NCBI GenBank assembly: GCA_020055645.1
Contig: CM034548.1
Coordinates: 9,982,001 to 10,046,000, forward strand
DNA: 64,000 bases
From: Tomocerus qinae
Lineage: Eukaryota > Arthropoda > Collembola > Entomobryomorpha > Tomoceridae
Direction of reading: 5' to 3'
The notes under the pieces were generated by a model. That model did no database searches. It was not told the origin of the DNA and worked only from the letters and a program-made list of their open reading frames with translations. The first letter of the stretch is position 1; each line of letters starts with the position of its first letter. Shown here piece by piece: positions 36,346 to 48,811 of this stretch. Position numbers and translations under genes: made by a program.

Positions 36346-39094
36346 GGCTCGGTTTCGACATAAAGCATCTAAAATCGCGCTTTAGGTAAATATTATATGC
36401 AATATTTGTATACCGTGAATACCAGCAGCTCCCATCAAACCCACAAGTTTATGTATTCACCTAATGATGAATGTATCTGTATCTATAGCAAGCCACCTAA
36501 CCATGAGACAGTAAAAATGTGGGGGTAAGAAGATAGTGACACAATTGACTTAGGATTTTGTCAATTCATCATTTATTAAATATAATTGAAATGGCACCTT
36601 TCAAAGTGTATCCATCCAATGGGATCTTAAGGGTCGATTCTGTGATTTCAAAGGAAACCCATTATGTCAATGTTAGCTATTCCTTTGCTGTAAAAAGTTA
36701 AATGAACTTTTTTTTGTGTTAATGCCATCTACTTAATTGAAACACTTGCGATGAGACCTAGTATTTATTGTGTTTGGCTTTCGCGCCGGTCGGGAAGGGT
36801 GGAACAAAGGAAATGCAATCAGCGTAAGGCAGTGAGTCATTGAGTTGGTTAATAGGTACCCCAAGGACGGGGGGTCCTCTGGTATCACCTCCTTTTGAGT
36901 TAAATCACTTCCATTTTAGCAAAAACAGTCAATTTAACGGTTCTGGAGAGATGTGTTTACAGTTAGGTTCATGTGGAGCAGGTTACTGCATAAAAGTTGG
37001 GAATGATAAATGATGTGAGTATATGGTGTCAAGTTCTAACCTAAGGGTTGTATTAGGAGTCAGCAATTTTTCACCAATTCTGGCGGGGCGAAAGGATACA
37101 GTTGTATAACTTTCCTCTCTCACTCTGATTTGGTCCATTGACTATTATATAATATTTTAGCTGTCTGCTGTAGGATGGTGTCGTGTTTTTGGGAGAAAGT
37201 GTTATGTTGTGTTCTGCTTTGTCCCAGACTTGAATCTCAGTCAATGGAGGAGAAAAGACAATATAAAGGCACCATTGTACAATGTGTGGTATGGATGTTG
37301 GAAGAAAGGACAGAGTCACCGGAGGAGTCTCTTTTATTTTACGTATAATGTATATAAATTACGGGGTTTTGTTGGTAGACAGCGAACCTGATGTAAGCAA
37401 CGCTATGCTACTACTTTTTACTGGCGTCGTTTGCACAAATAGTAACGCTGGATCCACTTGAACACAGGACACAATTCTGCATTATATTCTATTATGGACG
37501 ATCTATGATACTATGAATTTTTAAAAAGCACCTACTATATGCCTACCATGCATTCATAAAAGATACATAAATATGTAAACATAAAAAGGTAGCTCCTTTT
37601 TAGAGATGGGACCGAATCCGACATGGCAATGTTTTCTAAAACTAGATTCATACTTTGAAAATGTTAACAGCGGACTAATCCGCATTGAAAATGAGGCATT
37701 AAACTAATACATAAAATTATAATAGGAATGACATTGTGGTTTTGTTATATACACAGATTTATTTTAATACATGAGAAGGTGGTATTAAAATTTTGATTTG
37801 CCAACAAAATAGTTTGGACGCCTTGCATCTCCATGTCAATAAACTGTAGTGAATAATAGTAAGGAAACTGAAACCATATTTCGTGGATGAAATTCGATTC
37901 GTTTTTAGGAGAACAAAACGTCGATAAAAGAAGGTGCCCTTAATTGTGGCATAAAACTTGAAAAATTGAGAATAAAACTGGATAGGAGTTGAATAGAAAT
38001 GTCGTCTCTCGGTCCCATTTCTACTAGTAAGGATGCAACATATAAAAGTGTAGTTATACTTATTGCTATAATAGAAGGATTTGATATGAGTTTGGTTGAA
38101 CAAACCATGATGGCACGCGGCGTATCATGAAATGGTGTAAAGTTGCATTCGAGTTTCCTATGTATAGGTATTCGGACATGTTTGTAATAGCAGGGGTGTT
38201 ATTATATATTATTTGATAGCTACATACATTACACACATTCACGAAGCTACGTACGTATGTATACAAGTGTAAATGAGACTGTCTGTTTTATAGGACATAA
38301 GTATGTCTTCGACATACAAGTCATTGCCTCTTGAGTCTGTCTTCCAACGAACACTTCTATGAACCTTTGGATTTCATGGCTCACATAAAAATCTCGTGTG
38401 TACTGGAATCATAATATACTTGAGTTCACGCTTACAGTTACAACGCTAACTCACTCGGAGGATAGTATTCTAAAGTGTAGTCGGAGTACTGACTCGAATA
38501 CTAACATCAAACCTGCAGCAGAGAATCCCTATCCTTTTTTATTTAATGGAAACTGTACACATAGCGAATAGACAGGTCTCTACGGCTACACACTTATTTA
38601 AACTAACACTCAAACATCGTGACACTTTGTATTACATAATACGAGGAAGCATTATCGTATATCTCGCCTATCTCTACCTACCTACTACTAATACACGTCC
38701 ACATGCTGACATATTTTTCGTTTTACTTTTATTTAGTATATTTTGTCTATAAAATATAAATAGCATGTAAGTATATCTGGAAGTAGTACTATACCCAAGT
38801 ATAATAACTTCTAGTACATTGCGAATTCATTGGATGCCTTTTGATATGTTGCACGTTGCACCGCAAGGGGAAAGTGTCACATAAAATGGCCATATAGTTT
38901 ATGAGTGGTTATTGGCAAATTGAGAGACAGGGTAATGGTGGTTCGAATTTAAGGCTTTCACTTGTACTAACATTGTTTACCTTTCTCACGATTCATTGTG
39001 CGTGAAAACTTTTAGACATAAGTATAAGGAATCTTCCATTGTCTGACCAAAGAATACAATAAGTCTTGGTGAAAGTATCCAGTGACATTCATGA
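36346..39094. other. No gene recognised
   Basis: Only short frames (114 codons or fewer). A GC-rich patch around 36,780-36,890 contains GGTACCCCAAGGACGGGG and no gene. Confidence 0.55.
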
Positions 39095-39343
39095 CAGTGT
39101 CAACAGATAGTTTGGGAAGTGTTCGCAGATCACGATGCAACTCCCAGGGAGCATACTCATCGGGAAGATTCAGTGAATAGAAAGCGAAAACGAGTTCTCG
39201 GTCGTTTTGTCCCTATTAATGGACATGTAGAGATGTTCAGAGTCATTCCCAGTGATACGAATAAACTGGATAGGAGATATGCACTAAATCGTCATTTCCA
39301 TGGACGTTTTTTTGGTACTTTTCTATTGAGTAGGTATAGGTAG
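39095..39343 (+). CDS. Unrecognised exon-like open frame, Arg/His rich
   Basis: The frame is open from just after a TGA (39,092-39,094) to a TAG at 39,341-39,343, without an ATG in its first half. If real it would have to be an exon, and candidate acceptors ending CAG lie at 39,097 and 39,106. The product would be rich in Arg, His and Asp (NRKRKRVLGRFVPINGHVEM is typical). Many codons follow the purine-any-pyrimidine pattern expected of coding DNA. The upstream pyrimidine tract is poor and no family is recognised. Confidence 0.12.
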   Translation, partial: QCQQIVWEVFADHDATPREHTHREDSVNRKRKRVLGRFVPINGHVEMFRVIPSDTNKLDRRYALNRHFHGRFFGTFLLSRYR

Positions 39344-41282
39344 GGAGTGATTGGGACTTTTCCTAACGCCTCAAGAGTGTCGCAAATGGGGTAAAGGGAA
39401 TTCGAATTATATCTGCGGAGCTAGCAGGTCAATTTATCACCGTTCGCCGTCTTTGTCACTTGGAACAACAATGAGACGTTCATTGTCCGTCATGCAACAA
39501 ATCAAAATTGATTACTCACTCACCTCTGACGCCACATCCATGTGCTAGCAACAGCCTTCTCCTCTGACACTACTCTATTTACCCGGAAAAGCATTTCAAT
39601 TGATTCTGACTTTATATACCTCTTTTTATGTCTACGTGTATAATATAACAGCGGGTAAATGCTAAGTATCCAACTTTACTAGGTGCTTGCTCTCTATTAT
39701 TTATATCCCTTCATGCATGTGCAAAGTTGGAACTTGCTTCTCTCGCTATGAAATTCCTACACCTTATTTTATGGTAACTCGCTCTGTTTGGGCAAATAAA
39801 ATATTTACAATCTATCAGTAGTTTGACGACCGTACTAACACAGACATCCTTTCTTGTCTGTCCAAATCTACCAATGTAGTTCTTGTTACTCAAATATAAG
39901 CTGCAAGAGTCTTTCGGTGTTATATTTAGTTGTGCTAAAATAATCATGCACAATACTCGTGATCCTTTATTTTATGCCAATTTTCTGTGAGTGCAAGAAG
40001 ACAGCCAAATTTATCCATGTAATTCTATGTTATGTATAGAGAAATCGCAGTTGTTATACAAAATTGCATCTAAAAGCAAATTGCGAGTAATTTAGTCCAT
40101 GTGTAATTGCTAATTACACCCCCAACGAAGATTTAACCCAATTAATACTCTACAGCACAATGTAATTTTGTGGCTTTGGAATATATTCGTTGATAAATAT
40201 TGCTGAGTTAGTATTGGGCAAGAAGGATCCCTAGTTACGTAATAGGTAGTTATTTTCAGGTGGTAATGGAAGATAAAATGTGGGAGGGAGTTACATAACT
40301 CGGTAGGACTGTTTCAGAATTTGCCTTGTTATAAAATAATAGGTATATGAAAGAGTGAGTTCTTCAGTTGGGCTATACGCATAAAAATGTGGAAGAAGGA
40401 CAATAGTCGTATTTTAAAAACGTGATGACAAGGAGCATTAAAACAAGCTTATTGTCGGATTTATTATTTTAAGTGACTTGTGAGTAGTAAGGATAAGAGT
40501 GACGGTTGGCGTTTGCAGTTAGCATTAACATTCGCATGCTTATTGTTAGATAAATCAAGCAGTTGGAGAAAGTGAAATGAAAGTTGGCGATGCAATAGTG
40601 GTAGAACAGAGCGGGAGTGTGTGCATGTGTATGGATAGTTATGGTACAAAGTATACTACTTATTCACATCGTTGAACAATCTACATACAACTCAGTATGT
40701 ACATACATACGCCACAGACAGTTATGTGCATAGCACTTAGGAAGTTATTCTCAGAGCCTGTATTTGGACTTGTATATAATATGATCTCTGGAAGCACATT
40801 GCTTCGAGTACAAAAACTTTCTCCTGCAAGTGAGTAAGGGAATGTGATGCATGAAGCAGATGTAAAACGACGAGGCAGAGTAATATTTGTATAACATAGT
40901 CCTAGATTTAGACGATTAAGCTATAAGTATCCCATGCTTAGAACTTAGAGAGTTGACACTCTGATAAACATATACGTAAGATGCAAGTGCATATTATAAG
41001 TATAGATACTACTTACTAATAGAATATGATTGTGTAGGTCCTTAGGAGTGGCAGAATAGTGCCAATGATTTTGTGATACTTGGTTTCTTGGCTAGGAGAG
41101 TTAATAGAGAGGCTGGGAGTAGTATAGAATCTATATTGTGGATGTAAATGGAGTAGAGAAAACATTGTGACTACACATGTATGTGTGTATAGCTATAACG
41201 CCGACTAACTTCGTCAGGCTGAGAAGCTCAACTTGTCCAAGTTTGGCTTTTGCCATGCCTTTGTGAATTTTCAACGAGGCGG

Positions 41283-41303
41283 TTTGTACGCAGTGCGTAC
41301 AAA
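41283..41303. repeat. 21-bp odd palindrome
   Basis: TTTGTACGCA and TGCGTACAAA are exact complements about a single central G. The site includes two GTAC steps and two CpGs, unusual for the local composition. Confidence 0.9.
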
Positions 41304-41766
41304 CACAGAAATATCACATCCACTAGATCAAGAAACCAGAAGAGAGAAAGAAGGACTTACTTACATTAGCTTTCTCTTACCCATCTGCTCTTTTCCTTCC
41401 TCTGTACCTTCTCACATGCAATAATATTATAGCAGACCAAAATATGACTGCCGTTGTCCGTCTACAAACGATCGGCACAATAATGCACAGGAACATGTCT
41501 GTCTATGGATCTCGGTTATTACTAATATTACGTGAAAAGTATGTGCACACATCACATAAAATAGCAGCACTACGAGAGCTGTGCTTGCAACAGTACCATT
41601 ATATACCTATCTGTAGTAGCTTGGGTATATAGATGTATGTATAAGGACGTCGTGTTTATCGGGCCAAGCGATATAATATCAAGACTCACTTCTCCAGTTC
41701 CTTAGCCAGATTCCACTACATATCTGAAGAGGCTTCGTTTTCTTCCTCTTCTCGTCTTCCTGACTG

Positions 41767-41780
41767 GAGAGAGAGAGAGA
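41767..41780 (+). repeat. (GA)7 microsatellite
   Basis: Seven perfect GA dinucleotides within featureless sequence. Confidence 0.85.
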
Positions 41781-43131
41781 TGCTATTGGGCTGCCTGGCA
41801 AGACACTCCGAGGAGATGAGAGTGGAGAGGGAAAACATCTTAGAAGTACTACGTAGGTAGTAGTAGTACTTTTGTCTGTGAACCACATTTTCCTCAAGAT
41901 ACACTCAAATTCCAAGTAGTATTGCCATTGCCCATTAATGTTCGCTGTATTGTATAGTGACAGCATTGCTAATGGCAAAAGGAGGAAGTAAGGCAATCAA
42001 TTTGACTGCATAAAGTTTTATTCTTCCTTGCTCCCTTTAACTTCTCATCTACATCTTCTTATAGAGTCTTTGTACAGAGCAGAGGGCACGCAGCAGTAGA
42101 ACTGTCAAAAAATACTATGCTAAACAAATTGATTGTTTTACGAGTCACTGACTATATTATATATTCACCAGGAACACCCAACTTACATTTCATACTACAG
42201 AACTGCCGTATTCTTTGTCTCCCCCTCACGCTAACCAAACCACTCACTCTCTACGTAGTTTAAATGTTCAGTTTCAAATTATCTCTAACTACATTTCCCT
42301 CCTGAGTAGACTCTCAATAATATTATTATCTAGGCATATCTACTTATTCTAACAACAAAATATTATGCACAAATGGGGAGTTGTGACCCAAATGCCTCTT
42401 TATTGCGTATAAATTCTTCCCTTACCTTAGTCATATGCAGATAATATGCAAATACGCAGATACTACACACCATTTTGGTATGTAGTAGCGACCTAAGAAG
42501 CATTGCAGAGTGCCGTATGATTAAATTTTTGCTTTCTCCTTGCATTCCGTACCTGGGGCAAAGACGACAAAAGTATTTTGGCACGAGGCGCTTTGACTGC
42601 AAAGAATGACGTCCTTATAAGTAGATTGAGTTGGTATAGTTGCCTGATCATCGATAGGAAATATATCATATTGACATTTTTCCCAACCAGCTGGGTTTTA
42701 AAATGATAAATACTTTTGCGGATGCAGAGTGGCTGTTGAGAGCAGTGATAGGGCTCTGTAAATGACTTTTATGTCTTTTATATTCTATTTGTGTGACTGA
42801 GGGATAATAAATAGAGATAGTTGTAGCTCGTCGTTCTTTAGCCGCAATCTCACAAAAGTTCTAGTTATAATAATATTGAGCTCGTATGCGGCAAAGTGCT
42901 GAAGTTTGGTAAATTTGTTCTTGTTTGGCATACGAGGAGTTTATGTAAATGCGAAGGGGATGATGAGGCTATTAAGGAAAGAAAACCAATGGAACACATT
43001 GTCTACATCTTTCAATTAGAACAAGAGGTCGAGCTACGTTGAAAAATAAGATGTAAAGCCCGACCTCATCCCTTCAGTTTCTCCAAGCTTTAAATTTTTT
43101 AGTTTTGTTTCCTTTATGCATTCCCTACAGA

Positions 43132-43388
43132 TCAGTAAAATAAAGCGTGTAAAGCCACACGTAAGCACTCAAGTAAAATCCATTCAAGGCACATCCGCAT
43201 TCCCTATTTGTGCTAAAGTACCCAAATGGAACTCCTCTCTGTACATAGAGATAGACAAGGAGAGTCAAATGGTGGCGTGGTGCGGTCCGTACAGGGCAGG
43301 GCACCCGGTAGTCAACTCTCCGGTTGGTTTGGTGTGGGCCTCGATTAGCTCGCTATGGCAGAACGAAGACCTGGTAATGTGCATATAA
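43132..43388 (+). CDS. Unrecognised exon-like open frame with strong splice-acceptor context
   Basis: I do not recognise this protein. A pyrimidine-rich run ending CCCTACAG precedes position 43,132 and looks like a splice acceptor. The frame after it is open for 85 codons to a TAA at 43,386-43,388. It reads ISKIKRVKPHVST at the start, KVPKWNSSLYIEIDKESQM in the middle and GHPVVNSPVGLVWASISS near the end. The second half is richer in GC than the surroundings and uses codons such as GCG, CCG, GTC and AAC. A GTAATG just after GAAGACCTG could act as a donor if the exon is internal. No motif, signal peptide or membrane segment is evident, and no partner exon was identified. A chance open frame is the main alternative. 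Confidence 0.2.
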
Positions 43389-46300
43389 AACGGACCGGAA
43401 CGACTTGGACTTTGAACTATACGTATGCATCTAGGAGGTGCCTACTTATGTTAGTTATATATGTGATGTGACTGCAGAGAAACAGATCTGTGCTACGCAT
43501 ACAGAAGTATCTCGTCTGTTTATACCGTCAATGCCCTTTTACACTCTACCATGTGCCTATACCACAATTTCATATTACCACAATCTGTAAAATAGAATTA
43601 CGGCGGTGCTTCCAAATACATTTGCAATTTCCTTGGACACTCGGCTCCTCTCCATTATACACGGCGCTCACAACCCATGACTTTATATGCATTTTGATTT
43701 ACGCTAATCTTATCTCATTAGCTTCATACTGGTCATAACGCCTTGCTGGCCAAGGCCGATTTTGGAAACTCTCTATAATTACGCATATTATAGGTAGGCA
43801 CACTTATTACCAATTCTATTCTTATAATTTCATTTAGGGGATCCTTGTAGTGTGACCTTCGTTTTTAGTATAACACAAAAGTGAACTGATCTTCGGCCAA
43901 ACTATGTAAAGGTACAAAAAATTCCTTTCCTGCTATTTTACGGTATTTGAAAGTATTTGCATAGGTTTGCAGCATAGGTTGTAGTAGTACACGCCCATTG
44001 TATTATTTAGAGAGCCAGATGTATTTTTATGTTCACAGTGGGTGAAAGGTGCATTTGGTTTGTCAGACGTTTTAAGCTTAGAAGCATCCAGTTTCCTTCT
44101 TGTACTGCAAACTTAAGTACGCACCAGAGTAAAATATTTTCTGTTCGGGCACATAAGCATGTGGAATGCCTAATAGTAAAGGCGGTTTAAATAGTACATG
44201 ACACAAGAGCTGCCTTGTTTAAGTGTTGTAGTTTACACAGGTATATATATTATGAGGCGCATGGTGAGCTATAATTTAATTTAAAGCTGATGCCCCTAAA
44301 ACGGCGAGAGAGTAGCTAATGCAATTGTACGACGGTGTACTTTATATGCTTACTTACTTACTTAGTGTACTTAGATATCCAGATTGTATGCATTACCTGT
44401 AAAGGAATTTAATTGCAGAATGACGCAAAGAGAGAAAGCATAGTATGTAAGAAAAAACAGCTGGTGAAAGTAGGCTGGGAGAAAGCAGAGGAATGTAGAG
44501 ATGTAATAAGGTGCCCCGTAACTGTCAAGAATTTGAATGAACAGGAAGGATGCAAATAGAACGGGGACTGCAGAGAAGCCAATTGGGTTGTTTTACTAAC
44601 CTGCATTTGCACCTTTGTCTTGATTGAATCGTTTCCGGATGTAGCCAATTAGTCGAGACGGACATGAGAGATCTTGTCTGCGAGTTCTGTTCTGTGACCT
44701 CTTTTGTCTCTGTGGTCTCGAATACAAATGACTCACGACGCTGTACATCTCGTCTGTAAAATACAAATGATCTTAGAAATTTCATTTCCCCTCCAAACAC
44801 GCTATACAAATTTCTTTTCTACTGCAACGAAAGAACCGAATTATTTCACTCCTATGCAGAAAGTTCGCTCTACATTCACATATACTCTAGGTGTATATTA
44901 AACGGAAAGTTTCTACAGTTATTGAGTCTCGGCATTTTACTATGTTGTGCTCACAATTGTGGACTGTACGAGTCTTAAGGTGTATAGAGATAGAGTGGAC
45001 AGTTTAGTAGATGTGCATTTGTAGAGAGGAAAGTTATAAGGAAGCTTATGGGATTTGCAAACGGACAACAACTTCTATTTGTCTATCTCTTATCACCACA
45101 AAGAGCCGTGTTAAATGCATTACTTACAACACTGAACCATATTGGACAAGTTGTACATTCTTTTCAGTTGTTGTAGTATATCAGATGTATGTCTACTCCA
45201 CTCACTACTCCCATTACATCCCTATCCTAATAGTTGGGAGCACACAGATGAACTACATACTACTTAACTTGGGAGGAAAGACCTCCCACAACTACACTAC
45301 TACTCCGTACTACGGATTGCATGATTATAATATATTATGTCCTAGATAGGAGGTGGTCCAAGAATATACTCGCACAACTACTACTAGGTGCTTATATTTA
45401 TTAAGGCCATGTATCATGGTGATAAACGGAGAGCACACCACCACAACATCATACAACTCCTACCTCAAATTTTCACATCTTTCATTTTCTGGCAATGACT
45501 CATTTTCACTTTGCGGCCACGTTTCTCTATAATTCCAACTCAAATCATCTTTTGACTGACAAATAAATAGACAGAGCAGCACCATATGACACCAACTTTA
45601 GCACATAATAACTACACTCGTGACTGCAGGGTGTAATATACTACTTCAACTTGGTGTCTGTCAGGATCTCTACGTATCTTTAGGTATGCATTGAGTTATA
45701 ATTCATAGACCTGGAATTTAATAGTGCACTGTTGATTCAGGGAAATACTATTTAGTAAACTTTATTCAAAGTCAAATAGTAAAATTGTTTTAGTGGGAGT
45801 TCTGTTTTGATTACTTCTCATCCCAGTAGAATTGAGTTCATTTTTAGTATTTCATTAACTCTACCTTGGTAAATTCAAACACCACACAACTTATTCAATA
45901 GATGATGGCTATCAGCATTTATTGCTAGCAGATATACGTTAGCAATGCATTTAGTGTTTTTAATATTGCTATAATGCCCATGAGTAAAACGGGTTTAGTT
46001 TTTAGGTAATACTTATATATGCGCCGGCGATACGTGCACAGCGAGTTTAATTACTATTAAGGCAAGGTTATACCCTGAAGTAATTGCTTTGACACTTTCC
46101 CTACTTTCTCGATTCGCCCAAATCTGTTTCCTTTTAATATAGTGCTTAATTTTCATAAAATGATTTACTCGTATGTAATTTGGATGAAATGGATTCCATG
46201 TGTCTGAAAAGTAATTCAAAGTCATTTAGTGTAATGTCATAATTAGGGATGTTGTTCCTAGAATTTATTGCACGTTGCTCCAGGCAACTTTTGCTTGGTA

Positions 46301-47291
46301 CATAACGTAAATAGTATTAATGTGTATGTGTTTCCTTTTCCCATGGCTACTGGGCATGTTAGTTCATTCCATATCCAAATGAGCATGTGACGCTATGCAG
46401 TGTTACACAATTAGTCAGAATGAATGAACAATAATTTCTTATCGCAAACCTCGAGAGAGTTTACATTTGTAAACCAGCATCCGTCAATACGAGCATTGCT
46501 AAATATACCGAAGGGGCAAAATAGTTATTATAAACCAAGCAATCTACAATATTTGATTACATGAGAGTTCTACCTTGCCTTATCATGGAAATACTCAAAA
46601 TATCTTTGCAAATTTATTGCGAACCCAGTTGTGCACGGCACTAATAATTTAGGAATTTAGAGCAAATGTTTCAAAGTTGACTGCTAAAATTCAAAAATCG
46701 GTATATTTATTACAACTTCATTTTTGTGCTCGTTTTGCATTTTGTCTACTTGTACCTAGGTGTAAGTAAATTGTTATAGACTGCAACTGTAATTACAGTA
46801 AGTAATTATGTGTACAAGTTTGAGTATGTAGCTAGAATAATGTCACTTGGAAAGTAATATAATAGGTCGGTGTAGGTTCTGATAATGTGCAATTCTGCTG
46901 GAAGTTGGCTTGGAAAGTAGTTAGGAAGAAAGTAAAAGGATTAACATTATGAATGTAAAACTCCTAAAGTGATCATCTAGAATATTTTGCACGCCACTTT
47001 CCAGTTTGAGTGCTGAGGGCAATGGGAGAATGTAGTTATAAGAGCTATATGTCTTTGATTTGAGAGTTATTTATTGTTTTCCATATGTAGCTCCGTAGGT
47101 ACGGAATTCGTGATAATGACTACTTCCAAACGATGCAATTATACTCAGACATGCAATCACGTCTTGTATAAATAAAAGAGGCCGTTCATTCCCTAGTTCG
47201 CTAATTCATTCTACTGCTCTAGCACAAAAACAACTCGTCGGACTTTCGGAAGAACTAGTTACTGTAAGATGCATACATTCAGACATCCTAG
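43389..47291. other. No gene recognised
   Basis: Frames up to 112 codons (45,011-45,349 +) without domains, and the (CTTA)4 run at 44,349. Nothing else supported. Confidence 0.55.
44349..44364 (+). repeat. (CTTA)4 microsatellite
   Basis: Four perfect CTTA units, followed by GTGTACTTAG. Confidence 0.85.
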
Positions 47292-48783
47292 AAGGCTAAA
47301 ATAGATGTATATATAGTAATAGCAGTAGGAAGTTTATTATTGGGCAGTAGACAGACTGCATTACTTCTAGTTATAGTGTCACAGTTAAATGTCTTCGGAT
47401 ATGTAAACACTTTGCATGAATATCACGTAAAACAAGTATTTTCAGTCATGAAATATGCCAATGTGCAGAATTTTGTCGGAGATCACGCCGGTTGCCCTAC
47501 TCCTGCTATAGACATTACCAATTCATACATAGAGCAGTTATCTACTACTAAAGGGACTTGACTGGAAAACTTGCATATGGCAAGTAACTTAATTGTATCT
47601 GCAGTATAAGCGTATCCCTAAGTATATTATTTTCAGTGTTATTACCTTACATACACAACGCATACAAGTATGTACACTTGCACGCCATTGGTAGGGCATT
47701 GAAAGTAGATCTGCACAGTACTTATTCGCACAGTCACTCTATCTATAACAAGTGCTCTACATAAAATCACACAATCACTTACAGAGTAATGTCATTGGGT
47801 AAGTGGCAGAAAAGCGAGTTACGTTGTTACGTACTCTAAAAATGTATGAAGTCTAAATCCAAAGTACCTACTCACTAACTTAACTGCTATAGTGTAATTC
47901 ACTGCATGGGAATGGAGGACACCGAGTTCTCTGGGAAATGTGTGATGAGTTTCGAAATCTTGATTTTAAAGAATTAAATGGATGAACGGTGTATAATGAT
48001 CTATTCAGTAGCCTGAACAAAAAGAGTCTCCCGACAGCAAGTGGTAAATACGACTTTGCATTTCCTTTATAGTAGTCAGAAAGACTCCATGAATCGGGCA
48101 TTGTGGAGCAATACAAAGGTTTCACTGTGAATTGAGTCGTTCTTTCCCAAAGTTTTCACTGTCATTACTCGACTCTATGGCAGAGGAGAAATACTGACTC
48201 TGAACAGTGTTGAATGGATATTGCATTCAAATGCATTGCTATGGATTGAATGAACTAGACACCTAATGTTTTCCTACTTCACTGTTCATTCAGTGCCTTA
48301 ACTTAACACATGCACAAAGCAATCCAGATACTTGTCAAGTTTAGCTGTATAATATATATTTATCCCCAAACTACCTACTTCTCTAAGTAGTGCATATCCA
48401 TGAACAGAATTACCATCACCACCGAACTAAATCTCTACTATTATCCGAACTCTCTTAAAGGGATGAAAAATCAGATGTAGTAATTTCGAAATGTATTTTG
48501 GAAATCGTCGGCTATTGTCCTCGGGGTATATAGAAATAAATTCCTGTAATGTCTATGGTTAAATTGAATTCTTTCTGCCTCCAACACTACTATGCCCTCG
48601 CCCTGTATATCTATATAAATGCCCAGTATTGTTGCCAAAGGTATTCAGTCTCACGCCATGGAATAGTCTAACTCTCTTATAGCTTCTCTGCATAAAAAGA
48701 AGCTTTTGGTGTCGAGTAGCTCCGTGTTTATAATACCTTATGTTACTATAATATTGGAATCGCATCTATAATTGACACTACAC

Positions 48784-48811
48784 ACCAGCCGAGTGAGTAT
48801 GCTCGCCTGGT
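48784..48811. repeat. Short GC-rich stem-loop
   Basis: ACCAG-C-CGAG pairs with CTCG-C-CTGGT around an 8-base loop, with one C/C mismatch in the stem. The 28-nt unit is clearly richer in GC than its surroundings. Confidence 0.75.

Larger units (their letters stand above)
39344..43131. other. No gene recognised
   Basis: The odd palindrome at 41,283 and (GA)7 at 41,767 are the only structured features seen. Confidence 0.55.

Noticed and set aside
38940..38960. GGTTCGAATTTAAGG, a B-box-like word
   Set aside because: No T-stem pairing and no upstream A-box.
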